Below, in pieces: positions 1 through 6,041 of a DNA stretch of 7,727 nt. Under the pieces are notes generated by a model, which was not told where the DNA came from, made no database searches, and worked only from the letters and a program-made list of their open reading frames with translations. Position numbers and translations under genes: made by a program. Numbering within the stretch: the stretch's first letter is position 1; each line of letters begins with the position of its first letter. This DNA comes from Candidatus Fermentibacteraceae bacterium (GTDB lineage Bacteria; Fermentibacterota; Fermentibacteria; Fermentibacterales; JCC-6): contig JAUVJW010000081.1 of the NCBI GenBank assembly GCA_030596465.1, positions 1 to 7,727 on the forward strand, given 5' to 3'.

Positions 1-1089
1 GCCTCTGAGGCCAAAAGCCTTGGTCTTACCACGATTGTGTTTAATCACAATCTCAGTCCCGGTCAGGTGAACAGACTTGAGGAAATCACGAAATGCAAAG
101 TTGTTGACAGAACAGAGCTTATTCTGGCGATCTTCGCGATTCAGGCGAGAACTCCGCAGGCAAAGCTTAGAATTGAGCTGGCTCAGCTCGGATACATGCT
201 TCCCAGGCTTTCGGGTATGTGGCACCATCTTGATCGTCTTGGTGCTGGAATAGGAACCAGAGGTCCGGGAGAAACCCAGCTTGAGGTTGACAGACGCCGG
301 GCAAGAACTCGTATGTTTTCAATTGAAAAAAAACTTGCTGCTATCGATGCCGGAGCAAAAGTAAGACACAGCAGGCGGGAAGGTATGTTTTCGGTTGCGT
401 TGGCGGGGTATACAAATGCGGGGAAAAGTACTCTCTTGAACAGATTATGCGACGCAAGCGTGCGTTCGGAAGATAGATTATTTGCCACACTGGACACAAC
501 CTCAAGAAGGCTGGAACTGCCCGATGGCGGATCTGTTATTGTGAGTGATACCGTTGGGTTTATTGAAAAACTTCCCAAATCCCTCCTCGCGAGTTTCAAA
601 TCAACGCTTGATGTGGTGCGGGAGGCAGATCTGATTTTGCTGGTGGCTGATGCCGCAGACCCGGACAGATATGCAAAAGTGTCCACAGTTACAGAGACTC
701 TTGAAAAAATAGAGGCAGGCTCGATTGACAGAATTACCGTTTGGAACAAGTGTGATCTTCCTGAAACATCCGGGTCTGGCGATTATGCAATATCCGCACT
801 TACAGGAGAGGGTATTGACGGGCTTGTAGGTTTAGTGCAGAAGAAAAGGCGGGAAGCTCTTGCATGGTGCAGGGTAAAGGTCAATATTTGCAGTGGTGAG
901 TTGGAATACTGGATCAGGAGCAACAGCATAGTCGACAGTTTTGTCAGGGACGATAACTCCGGTGCTGTTGAGATTGTTTGCGGATTGTATCTGGGGTTGA
1001 ACCATCTGAGAAAGAAACTCGGTGGTCAATACGCAGATTGGAGTGTTGACCCGTTGTTTACTGACGGCGGGTTTCGGGGGGGAGAGTAA
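1..1089 (+). CDS. hflX: GTPase HflX (5' end cut by the window edge)
   Basis: Ribosome-associated GTPase; in well-studied bacteria HflX binds the 50S subunit and splits stalled or stress-damaged ribosomes. The frame is open from base 1, and the residues before the first possible start (GTG at 37) already match the family, so that GTG is internal. I infer that roughly 80 N-terminal residues lie upstream. In the 362 visible residues, the family signature GTRGPGETQLE, followed by DRR, sits near 85-99, in the glycine-rich linker before the G domain. G1 is GYTNAGKST (136-144), the switch I region contains TLDTTS near 163-168, G3 is DTVGF (183-187), G4 is NKCD (249-252) and G5 is SALTGEG (265-271). 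A C-terminal domain and a tail of about 30 residues follow. It leads a tightly packed plus-strand unit, and its TAA directly abuts the next ATG. The family call is very secure. Confidence 0.96.
   Translation, partial: ASEAKSLGLTTIVFNHNLSPGQVNRLEEITKCKVVDRTELILAIFAIQARTPQAKLRIELAQLGYMLPRLSGMWHHLDRLGAGIGTRGPGETQLEVDRRRARTRMFSIEKKLAAIDAGAKVRHSRREGMFSVALAGYTNAGKSTLLNRLCDASVRSEDRLFATLDTTSRRLELPDGGSVIVSDTVGFIEKLPKSLLASFKSTLDVVREADLILLVADAADPDRYAKVSTVTETLEKIEAGSIDRITVWNKCDLPETSGSGDYAISALTGEGIDGLVGLVQKKRREALAWCRVKVNICSGELEYWIRSNSIVDSFVRDDNSGAVEIVCGLYLGLNHLRKKLGGQYADWSVDPLFTDGGFRGGE
1078..1084 (+). promoter_or_regulatory. Ribosome binding site for the 143-residue gene
   Basis: A G-rich GGGGGAG lies about 5 bases before the ATG at 1090, inside the last codons of hflX. 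It supports independent initiation of the downstream gene at 1090 rather than expression only as an extension of hflX. It is part of a run of seven G residues (1076-1082). Confidence 0.6.
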
Positions 1090-1521
1090 ATGCCTGACGT
1101 GGAAAAAGCCATGGAGAGACTGTCTGGAAGGATGAGTACCCTTGATGGTCTTTTCCAGAGGGGAATAGTTACGGGAGATCATGTGCGCAAACAGATCAAA
1201 TCCCTGCTTAGTTCCAGGGATGCCCGTACCGTTTATATTGAGTACATTGAGAGAGATAAAAAGGCCATCAAGATTCTTAATCGCATAGAAGATCCCTCCG
1301 GATGGCGTGAATTGTTTATAAAAAACCGGGATCAGAGGGAAGCTATTTTCTACAATACCCTTGAAAGTATTATGGTTTCAGATTGTAATCATCAGAACCG
1401 AATACTGCGTATGCTTCAGCTTGCGTGTCTTCCTTTTTATTCGGGTTTTCTCCCTCTCAATGATGGAAATAAAAAAGCCTCTTCTGAAGTTAAACCAAGC
1501 AGAGTCAGCGTTTTAGATTGA
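1090..1521 (+). CDS. Uncharacterised 143-residue protein between hflX and a membrane-protein gene
   Basis: I do not recognise this protein. It begins with ATG immediately after the hflX stop, has a good Shine-Dalgarno sequence, and ends in a TGA that overlaps the next ATG. It has no signal peptide and no convincing membrane span. Residues 1-110 are rich in charged residues (many K, R, E and D) and look mainly helical, with a possible amphipathic or coiled helix around 30-65. A short hydrophobic patch around residues 107-123, including LACLPFYSGFLPL, could be a buried helix or touch the membrane. The last 20 residues are polar and probably disordered. Two cysteines (99 and 113) do not form a metal-binding motif. 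Tight packing on both sides argues that it is a real co-translated gene. Its position suggests a link to the membrane protein, but no function can be assigned. Confidence 0.8.
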   Translation: MPDVEKAMERLSGRMSTLDGLFQRGIVTGDHVRKQIKSLLSSRDARTVYIEYIERDKKAIKILNRIEDPSGWRELFIKNRDQREAIFYNTLESIMVSDCNHQNRILRMLQLACLPFYSGFLPLNDGNKKASSEVKPSRVSVLD

Positions 1522-2525
1522 TGCTTAAAGGGCCTAAGGGTCGAATCATTGCGCTGACCGGCGGTTTATTCATTATCATTTCAATGTGGTTTCTTGGACG
1601 ATCCTTTCTTGATGGAGTTCATGAGGCGGGCGGTATAGGGAATCTTCTTCATTTTAATGTTCCACTTTTTCTGATCGCATCAATTCTAATGGCAGCACAC
1701 TTGACTCTGTCAGGCTACACATGGACTCTGGTTACCGGAGCCGCCGGGGGGCATATCGGGTTCCGGAAGGGTTTTTCAATACACTTTCTTTCCCAGGTAG
1801 GCAAGTACATTCCAGGTAAGGTATGGGCCGCTATGGGGAAATACACTCTGAGCCGTAACAGCGGTCTTTCCACCGCTCAAACCGGACAGGGTCTTGTTCT
1901 GGAAACAGTGTTTATTGTACTTGGATGCCTGATTACCACTCTTCCGCTTATACCGTTAAGCGCAAGAGATGCCGGTATGAGTGTTGGTTCCGGTATGGCA
2001 CTTGCTGCAGGGTTGACTATAGTTCTTCTGATATCGATTCATCCTGCGGTATTTCGAAGGATTACCGGGTTAATAGCGAAAATGATGAAATCAACTTATA
2101 CCCATCAGGAGTGCAGTTTCTCTGAAATGTTTCGCATCCTGCCTGTTTATATAACCGTGTTTCTTGCTCTGGGCGGGGCCTACTGGCTTATGTGTCTTTC
2201 ATTCGGGTTGAATATTCCTTTTTTCCCCGGTGTATTTATTTATCCCGCCGCCATGGGCATTGGCTATCTCGCCATATTTGCTCCGGGGGGACTTGGTGCC
2301 AGAGAACTCACGACAGTTTTGCTGGTGCATCTGATTGTGCCCGATTGCGAACCTGGACTTGCTGAGATGACTGCTATTGTGGCAAGGTTATGGATCACAA
2401 TTGGCGAGGCGATTGCCTTTTGGATTTCTTTTCCCCTTTACGGAGTAACACCTTCTTCCCTGAAAAAAATGCTGTCAGCAGACAGGTTATCTAACGGAGA
2501 TGCTGTTCAGAGAGATAAAGGGTAA
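1521..2525 (+). CDS. Multi-pass membrane protein, lysylphosphatidylglycerol synthase TM / UPF0104 (YbhN-like) family
   Basis: Integral inner-membrane protein of 334 residues, resembling the membrane domain of MprF-type lysyl-lipid flippases and stand-alone YbhN/AglD-like proteins. Members are thought to move or help process lipid-linked molecules; the substrate cannot be told here. Hydrophobic segments lie near residues 9-26, 47-70, 123-146, 155-175, 206-228, 234-253, 260-274 and 284-306, giving about seven or eight spans. Two family landmarks are visible: GKYIPGKVW (95-102 region) and PGGLGARE (255-262 region). No soluble aminoacyl-transferase domain is present, so it is not a full MprF. I chose ATG 1521, which overlaps the previous TGA as TGATG and implies coupled translation; a TTG three bases earlier (1518) is possible. 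It ends in tandem stops, TAA then TAG. Its last 13 codons are antisense to the end of tldE. Confidence 0.85.
   Translation: MLKGPKGRIIALTGGLFIIISMWFLGRSFLDGVHEAGGIGNLLHFNVPLFLIASILMAAHLTLSGYTWTLVTGAAGGHIGFRKGFSIHFLSQVGKYIPGKVWAAMGKYTLSRNSGLSTAQTGQGLVLETVFIVLGCLITTLPLIPLSARDAGMSVGSGMALAAGLTIVLLISIHPAVFRRITGLIAKMMKSTYTHQECSFSEMFRILPVYITVFLALGGAYWLMCLSFGLNIPFFPGVFIYPAAMGIGYLAIFAPGGLGARELTTVLLVHLIVPDCEPGLAEMTAIVARLWITIGEAIAFWISFPLYGVTPSSLKKMLSADRLSNGDAVQRDKG
2463..2485 (-). terminator. Candidate weak intrinsic terminator for the TPR-tldD-tldE unit
   Basis: Read on the minus strand, one base after the tldE stop codon there is a perfect 5-bp stem CTGTC / GACAG around the loop TGCT, followed by CA and seven T residues. 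The position is ideal, but the stem is short and the T tract starts two bases late. It lies entirely inside the membrane-protein coding region on the other strand, where the A run encodes Lys-Lys, so it may be a coincidence of codons. Confidence 0.35.
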
Positions 2526-3791
2526 TAGATCTGTTCCGACCCTGTACTGTCTGCTCCCGACAGCAGTAACTTTTGACAGGGCATCGTAAACATTGCCGGA
2601 GAGAACGCAACCGTCATGGTAGCCCTGGATTTCTCCCCTTCTGAACTGATAAACCCGACCGCAGTCCAGCATATAACTACCGGATGCCGCATTGCCACCC
2701 CCTGCGGAGAGAATGCCGGTTACCAGGATACCCGACCCTGTTTCCGCCAGTGTATTTACTGACCCTTCAAGGGCAGGATCAACAGCCAGATTGGTGCATA
2801 CAGGTTTTGAGTGCTTCCCAAGATTTCTGCCGCTGCTTCCGGTAGATTCTGTTCCGCATTCCGCAGCAGATCTCAGATCGTGCAGGAAGCCTGCGAAAAC
2901 CCCGTCTTCGAACAAGGTCTTGTCTCGGGTTGGTATGCCTTCACTGTCAAACGGTGCCGTGGCGGCTCCACTGAGCAATCTTGGTAAATCCCTGATAGTG
3001 AGCAGGTTCCCAATAATCTGCTTTCCCTCCATTGCTGCCAGCGGAGAGGCTCCTTCAGCCAGAAGTTTTCCACTTACTCCGGCTTTTACCGCCTGAAGCA
3101 GCAGAGAGAACGCAGCGGGAGAGAATACAACATTCTTCCGGCCGGCCGCGCTGAGTGAATTCAGTCCGTCCGAGTGGATAGGCAGCATAAGCATATCAAG
3201 TACATCGTTCATTACAGGTAGAGAATCAGTGGTGTTCAAAGAGTAACCGGATTGAAGCAGGCCGGTGTCGGTGGGAAGAGTAACGGAAAATCTGGAAGAG
3301 GTTGTTGTTTTGGAATACGATCCGCTCAGTCCACAGGAATTCATGATAGCGAAAGAATTTTCGCCCCATTGCACCCGGGCTGTCAAGGAAGCTAACGGGT
3401 GGATTTTCCTGATTCTGTCTTGAAGAGTACTCAGGTAGTCGCTAACTGTGTCATGGGTGATTGTCTTGAGGTTACCGGTTAAAGCTGTTTCCAGTTCAGG
3501 AGAGTTTTCCGGGAAGCTGAAGAGGGTTGTCGGACCGTATCTGCAACTGCTGATAGTTTTATCTACAAGGCGGAAAGGATCAATCATGCCCCATTCACCT
3601 GAAACCCCGAGTTTCCCGTTTCTTGTCATTCTGAGTCCCCAGCCAATTCTTTCTCCTGAGCCTGAAATGCTGCTGGAAGGACCAAATTCAAGGCTTTTAT
3701 ATTGGCGTCTGACTCCTGTGACCTCGGCCTCGGTTGATACCTTCTCACAGGCAACCAGTATTTCTGAGCCAGTCATGAATACCTCATTCAT
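2487..3791 (-). CDS. tldE: TldE/PmbA, partner subunit of the TldD-TldE metalloprotease
   Basis: Non-metal-binding partner of TldD. In Escherichia coli the TldD-TldE heterodimer is a cytoplasmic peptidase that digests unfolded peptides, matures microcin B17 and affects CcdA stability. The 434 residues are close to the usual 430-450. The best landmark is the segment at 280-306 with PFDSEGIPT, FEDGVFAGFLHD and LRSA, which is characteristic of the PmbA/TldE branch. The HExxxH zinc motif is absent, as expected; the corresponding region reads VVFSPAAFSLLLQAV (221-235). A glycine-rich C-terminal barrel region with GSGILVTGILSAGGGN (352-367) follows. The start at 3791 is supported by AGGTGA four bases upstream and by overlap with the tldD stop (TGATG); an ATG five codons later is a weaker choice. 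Coupled translation should help make the two subunits in equal amounts. Its 3' end overlaps the convergent membrane-protein gene by 39 bases. Confidence 0.93.
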   Translation of the reverse strand: MNEVFMTGSEILVACEKVSTEAEVTGVRRQYKSLEFGPSSSISGSGERIGWGLRMTRNGKLGVSGEWGMIDPFRLVDKTISSCRYGPTTLFSFPENSPELETALTGNLKTITHDTVSDYLSTLQDRIRKIHPLASLTARVQWGENSFAIMNSCGLSGSYSKTTTSSRFSVTLPTDTGLLQSGYSLNTTDSLPVMNDVLDMLMLPIHSDGLNSLSAAGRKNVVFSPAAFSLLLQAVKAGVSGKLLAEGASPLAAMEGKQIIGNLLTIRDLPRLLSGAATAPFDSEGIPTRDKTLFEDGVFAGFLHDLRSAAECGTESTGSSGRNLGKHSKPVCTNLAVDPALEGSVNTLAETGSGILVTGILSAGGGNAASGSYMLDCGRVYQFRRGEIQGYHDGCVLSGNVYDALSKVTAVGSRQYRVGTDLLPFISLNSISVR

Positions 3792-5152
3792 CAGCTCACC
3801 TGCATTTCCGAAATAAGTATGTGTGGACCACCATAGGTCACGGCGATTGCGGTACTGCCCATTCGGGAACAGCCGGACAGGTTACCGAAGAGCTTCAGGT
3901 CATCTCCTGTATCCAGAATGGATCCCAGCACATCTGTAACTTTACCTGATATCACTACTGGTGCCACAGGTTTGCGCAGCACTCCATTTCTAACGGTCCA
4001 GGCTTCCTGTGCGGCAATGCTGAATCTGTCCATGTCTGTTGCGCCACCCATGAACCCCTTCAGGTAGAGACCATCGTCCAGATGCAGTTTCAGTTTTTCC
4101 AGAGTTGTTGTGCCAGGTTCCATGTATGTGCATGTCATCCTGGCTTCAGGGGTTTTACCGGGTTCTGATATTCTGGCGTTACCGGTTGGGCTGGCTTTGC
4201 TTCCTGCGGCTGTCTCCATTGTGTGCAACCAGCTGACTATTCTGCCGGAGGAGACAAGTTGCGTTTTTTCTCCGGGAGTTCCTTCGTCATCCCATTGCAT
4301 ACTTCCCGGTTGATTCATATGAAGGGAATTATCAACGATACTGACGCATTCCGATCCGACTCTTGAGCCTGGTCGCAGCAGGTGCGCAACTGCGGGATTA
4401 TTTTCCAGGAAGTCCGCCTCAACAAGGTGTCCGAATGCCTCGTGAATCAAAATACCCGTGAGTTCAGGGTCAAGTATTACTCTGATTCTACCAGGGGCTA
4501 TACTGGTTGTTGTTTTTCGCAGAAGGAGGTTTCTGCTCATTTTCACAATCTGCTTTTCCCTGCCTTTGAATCGGTCAAATGAACCCCGCAGAGCGAGTTC
4601 TTCACTGGCGATCAGACCGCCGGGAAGTACCAGCTGGGTTTTCATTGATCCCAGGTTTTCTATCTCTCTTACGCTCGTTCCGCTGGAGTTAACAATTACC
4701 CGATCCCGGACAATCTCATCGTAAGTAACCCTTGCCGAGCCGGAGGAAAGAGATGCCCCCAGCAGGTCACAGTAGTGTCTGCAAAGAAAGGTTTTTTCTC
4801 GCAAAGGTACATCAATAAGGGGAACACCGCTTTCTTCGTCACTGAAAGTATCCCGGCAGGCAGGGGGCAGGACAGGAAATGGTACAGGGCGGGATTTGCT
4901 CTGTATGGCCAGAGCCGCTGCTTTGTCGAGAGCGTCGTGTATCTGGTCAGGGGAGCTGAATTCACATATTCCCCATCTGCCGGAGATGAAAACTCTGGTT
5001 GTGCCGGTGAAACGCTCTACAGGACCGGTGTTCATGTGGGTCAGCCCAGCCTGTATCACTGTGGTTCGTGAAGTATGCACGAGTCTGATTTCCGCGAAAT
5101 CAGCTTCAGAGCTGGCAACGGCCTTTTCCGCCAGATCCCTGTATTTCTGCAA
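3791..5152 (-). CDS. tldD: TldD, zinc metalloprotease subunit
   Basis: Catalytic subunit of the TldD-TldE protease. The 453 residues contain HEAFGH at 237-242, so His237, Glu238 and His242 form the HExxxH zinc-binding and catalytic motif, followed by LVEADFLENN as in the family. Further conserved blocks are DDEGTPGE (288-295), SPTGNAR (321-327) and FMGGATDMD (367-375). A cysteine near the C-terminus (Cys428, in SGCSRMG) stands where the family's third zinc ligand is expected, so the site looks complete. The start is TTG at 5152, supported by AAGGA six bases upstream and by residues from the very N-terminus that fit the family (ADFAEIRLV). It begins 11 bases after the TPR gene stop and overlaps tldE by one base. 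This order indicates a three-gene operon. The call is very secure; the physiological substrate is unknown. Confidence 0.96.
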   Translation of the reverse strand: MQKYRDLAEKAVASSEADFAEIRLVHTSRTTVIQAGLTHMNTGPVERFTGTTRVFISGRWGICEFSSPDQIHDALDKAAALAIQSKSRPVPFPVLPPACRDTFSDEESGVPLIDVPLREKTFLCRHYCDLLGASLSSGSARVTYDEIVRDRVIVNSSGTSVREIENLGSMKTQLVLPGGLIASEELALRGSFDRFKGREKQIVKMSRNLLLRKTTTSIAPGRIRVILDPELTGILIHEAFGHLVEADFLENNPAVAHLLRPGSRVGSECVSIVDNSLHMNQPGSMQWDDEGTPGEKTQLVSSGRIVSWLHTMETAAGSKASPTGNARISEPGKTPEARMTCTYMEPGTTTLEKLKLHLDDGLYLKGFMGGATDMDRFSIAAQEAWTVRNGVLRKPVAPVVISGKVTDVLGSILDTGDDLKLFGNLSGCSRMGSTAIAVTYGGPHILISEMQVS

Positions 5153-5158
5153 GTGGTT

Positions 5159-5163
5159 TCCTT
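5159..5163 (-). promoter_or_regulatory. Ribosome binding site deciding the TTG start of tldD
   Basis: On the minus strand AAGGA lies in the 11-base gap between the TPR gene stop and tldD, six bases before the TTG at 5152. No ATG is well placed nearby, so this site is the main reason for accepting the TTG start. Confidence 0.65.
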
Positions 5164-5904
5164 TCAGTTATTCGGGTGGTTACCGGAGGAAAAACCCTCC
5201 AGACACTCGCGGGCAGAATCAGCCCATATGCCATTTGGTTCAATGTAAAGATATCTGTTGATGCTGTCTGTCGCTCTGAGATCATCATTCTGTTCCATGT
5301 AAATAAGAGCCAGAAAGTGGTGAGCCTCAGCCATTCCTGCTGCTGCAGCCGGTAACAGTATTTCCCTTGCCGCGGAAAGATCTCCGTACTGAAACAACAG
5401 AGAGCCCATTTGTACACGGGCTTCATCTGCCAGATCGGCATCCTCAATGATTATACGGGTGTACCATGAAACGGCTTTCTCAACATTGCCAAGTCTGCTC
5501 TCAGCTTTAGCCATTACCAGCCAGCATTGTCCATTTAGAGGTGCCAGTGCCAGAGCATTTTCGGCATACTCCAGAGCGTCTGAAGATCGTCCTCGAACAG
5601 CAAGAAGCATCTCAGATATTTCCAGTGGTGCTCTGTAGTCGTCAGGCTTTAGATTCATGTAAATAGAGTATTCTTCCTCAGCGGTTGCCCATGAACAGTT
5701 GATAACAGCAACTCGAGCCAGACCCAGGTGTGCTTCGCAGGCATCTTCACTGATTTCCAGAGCAGTTACGAACTCTCCCAGAGCCTTGTCCGACAACCCC
5801 TGATCAATATACGCCATGCCTGTTTCTATATGAAGATCCGCTGTAAGAGTTTCAACATCAATCCCCGGTAACAGCAATGCTATTACAATTATACAACCTG
5901 TCAT
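5164..5904 (-). CDS. TPR-repeat protein with a hydrophobic N-terminus, first gene of the tldD-tldE operon
   Basis: A 246-residue protein made almost entirely of about six tetratricopeptide-like repeats, near residues 22-55, 56-89, 90-124, 125-158, 159-192 and 193-226. Typical signs are the A/G-L-A-Y pattern in helix A and A-L-x-x-Y/F-x-x-A-L-x-L-x-P in helix B, for example ALEYAENALALAPLN (110-124). TPR arrays are protein-binding scaffolds. Residues 4-13 (CIIVIALLLP) are strongly hydrophobic and could be a signal or anchor, but the n-region has no Lys or Arg, so export is uncertain; Cys4 is too early for a lipobox. I chose ATG 5904 because GGAGGAA sits eight bases upstream and the predicted promoter would leave a leader of about 20 bases. 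An in-frame ATG at 5919 would have almost no leader and no Shine-Dalgarno sequence. Co-transcription with tldD-tldE suggests, but does not prove, a role with that protease. Confidence 0.85.
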   Translation of the reverse strand: MTGCIIVIALLLPGIDVETLTADLHIETGMAYIDQGLSDKALGEFVTALEISEDACEAHLGLARVAVINCSWATAEEEYSIYMNLKPDDYRAPLEISEMLLAVRGRSSDALEYAENALALAPLNGQCWLVMAKAESRLGNVEKAVSWYTRIIIEDADLADEARVQMGSLLFQYGDLSAAREILLPAAAAGMAEAHHFLALIYMEQNDDLRATDSINRYLYIEPNGIWADSARECLEGFSSGNHPNN

Positions 5905-5910
5905 TACAAT

Positions 5911-5917
5911 TTCCTCC
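5911..5917 (-). promoter_or_regulatory. Ribosome binding site deciding the TPR-protein start
   Basis: On the minus strand GGAGGAA lies eight bases (counted from GGAGG) before the ATG at 5904. It coincides with codons 2-3 of a longer in-frame reading that starts at 5919, so the longer start would translate its own ribosome binding site. This favours 5904. Confidence 0.7.
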
Positions 5918-5928
5918 ATTCAACTCGA

Positions 5929-5957
5929 ATTCTACTAGGCGAAAAACCCCGTGACAA
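5929..5957 (-). promoter_or_regulatory. Predicted sigma70-type promoter for the TPR-tldD-tldE operon
   Basis: On the minus strand a -35 box TTGTCA (5957-5952) and a -10 box TAGAAT (5934-5929) are separated by exactly 17 bases. Each matches five of six consensus positions. Transcription would start around 5920-5924, giving a leader of roughly 16-20 bases before the ATG at 5904. It is the best promoter match I noticed in the only intergenic region of the window. Confidence 0.6.
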
Positions 5958-6016
5958 GGGAAGAACAACCGGATTTGCTGTTCCTCTTATATTTCGCACA
6001 CAGTACCGGAAAAAGA

Positions 6017-6040
6017 AGAAATAGAAGAATAGAGGAATAG
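6017..6040 (+). repeat. Three degenerate tandem 8-base units in the lpd leader
   Basis: AGAAATAG, AAGAATAG and AGGAATAG follow each other without gaps and end one base before the lpd ATG. All three end in ATAG. The third, with the preceding AG, provides the Shine-Dalgarno AGAGGA (6031-6036), five bases from the start codon. Because the period is eight, TAG occurs once in each of the three frames (6022, 6030, 6038). Confidence 0.55.
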
Positions 6041-6041
6041 A

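Larger units (their letters stand above)
5905..6041. other. Divergent intergenic control region
   Basis: This 137-base stretch is the only substantial non-coding DNA in the window. It separates the minus-strand TPR operon from plus-strand lpd. It holds the predicted promoter of the TPR operon on the left and a purine-rich leader before lpd on the right. ACCGGA occurs twice in the same orientation (5968-5973 and 6005-6010). I see no convincing operator palindrome or riboswitch. Confidence 0.7.

Noticed and set aside
37..39. GTG at 37 as the hflX start
   Set aside because: The frame is open to base 1 and the residues before it fit the HflX N-terminal domain; the family needs many more residues upstream.
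183..749. Long open frame of 188 codons on the minus strand inside hflX
   Set aside because: It is antisense to the HflX G domain, is rich in Ser and Arg with no recognisable motif, and has no promoter or ribosome binding site.
1518..1520. TTG at 1518 as start of the membrane-protein gene
   Set aside because: The adjacent ATG at 1521 is a stronger start and gives the same TGATG coupling seen in tldD-tldE.
2547..2573. Hairpin CTGTC/GACAG followed by TTTT as a plus-strand terminator for the hflX unit
   Set aside because: The stem is only five pairs with a seven-base loop, and the T run is short and starts seven bases after the stem, so an intrinsic terminator is not supported.
2692..3096. Open frame of 134 codons on the plus strand inside tldE
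   Set aside because: It is antisense to conserved TldE blocks, shows no family features and has no ribosome binding site.
2487..5152. RiPP or microcin biosynthesis cluster around tldD-tldE
   Set aside because: There is no precursor peptide, cyclodehydratase, dehydrogenase of the thiazole/oxazole type or exporter in the window; housekeeping proteolysis is the simpler reading.
5988..5993. TATATT as a possible -10 box for lpd
   Set aside because: It resembles a -10 box, but nothing close to TTGACA lies 16-18 bases upstream (the sequence there is around ACAACC), so I do not call an lpd promoter. An activator-dependent promoter remains possible.
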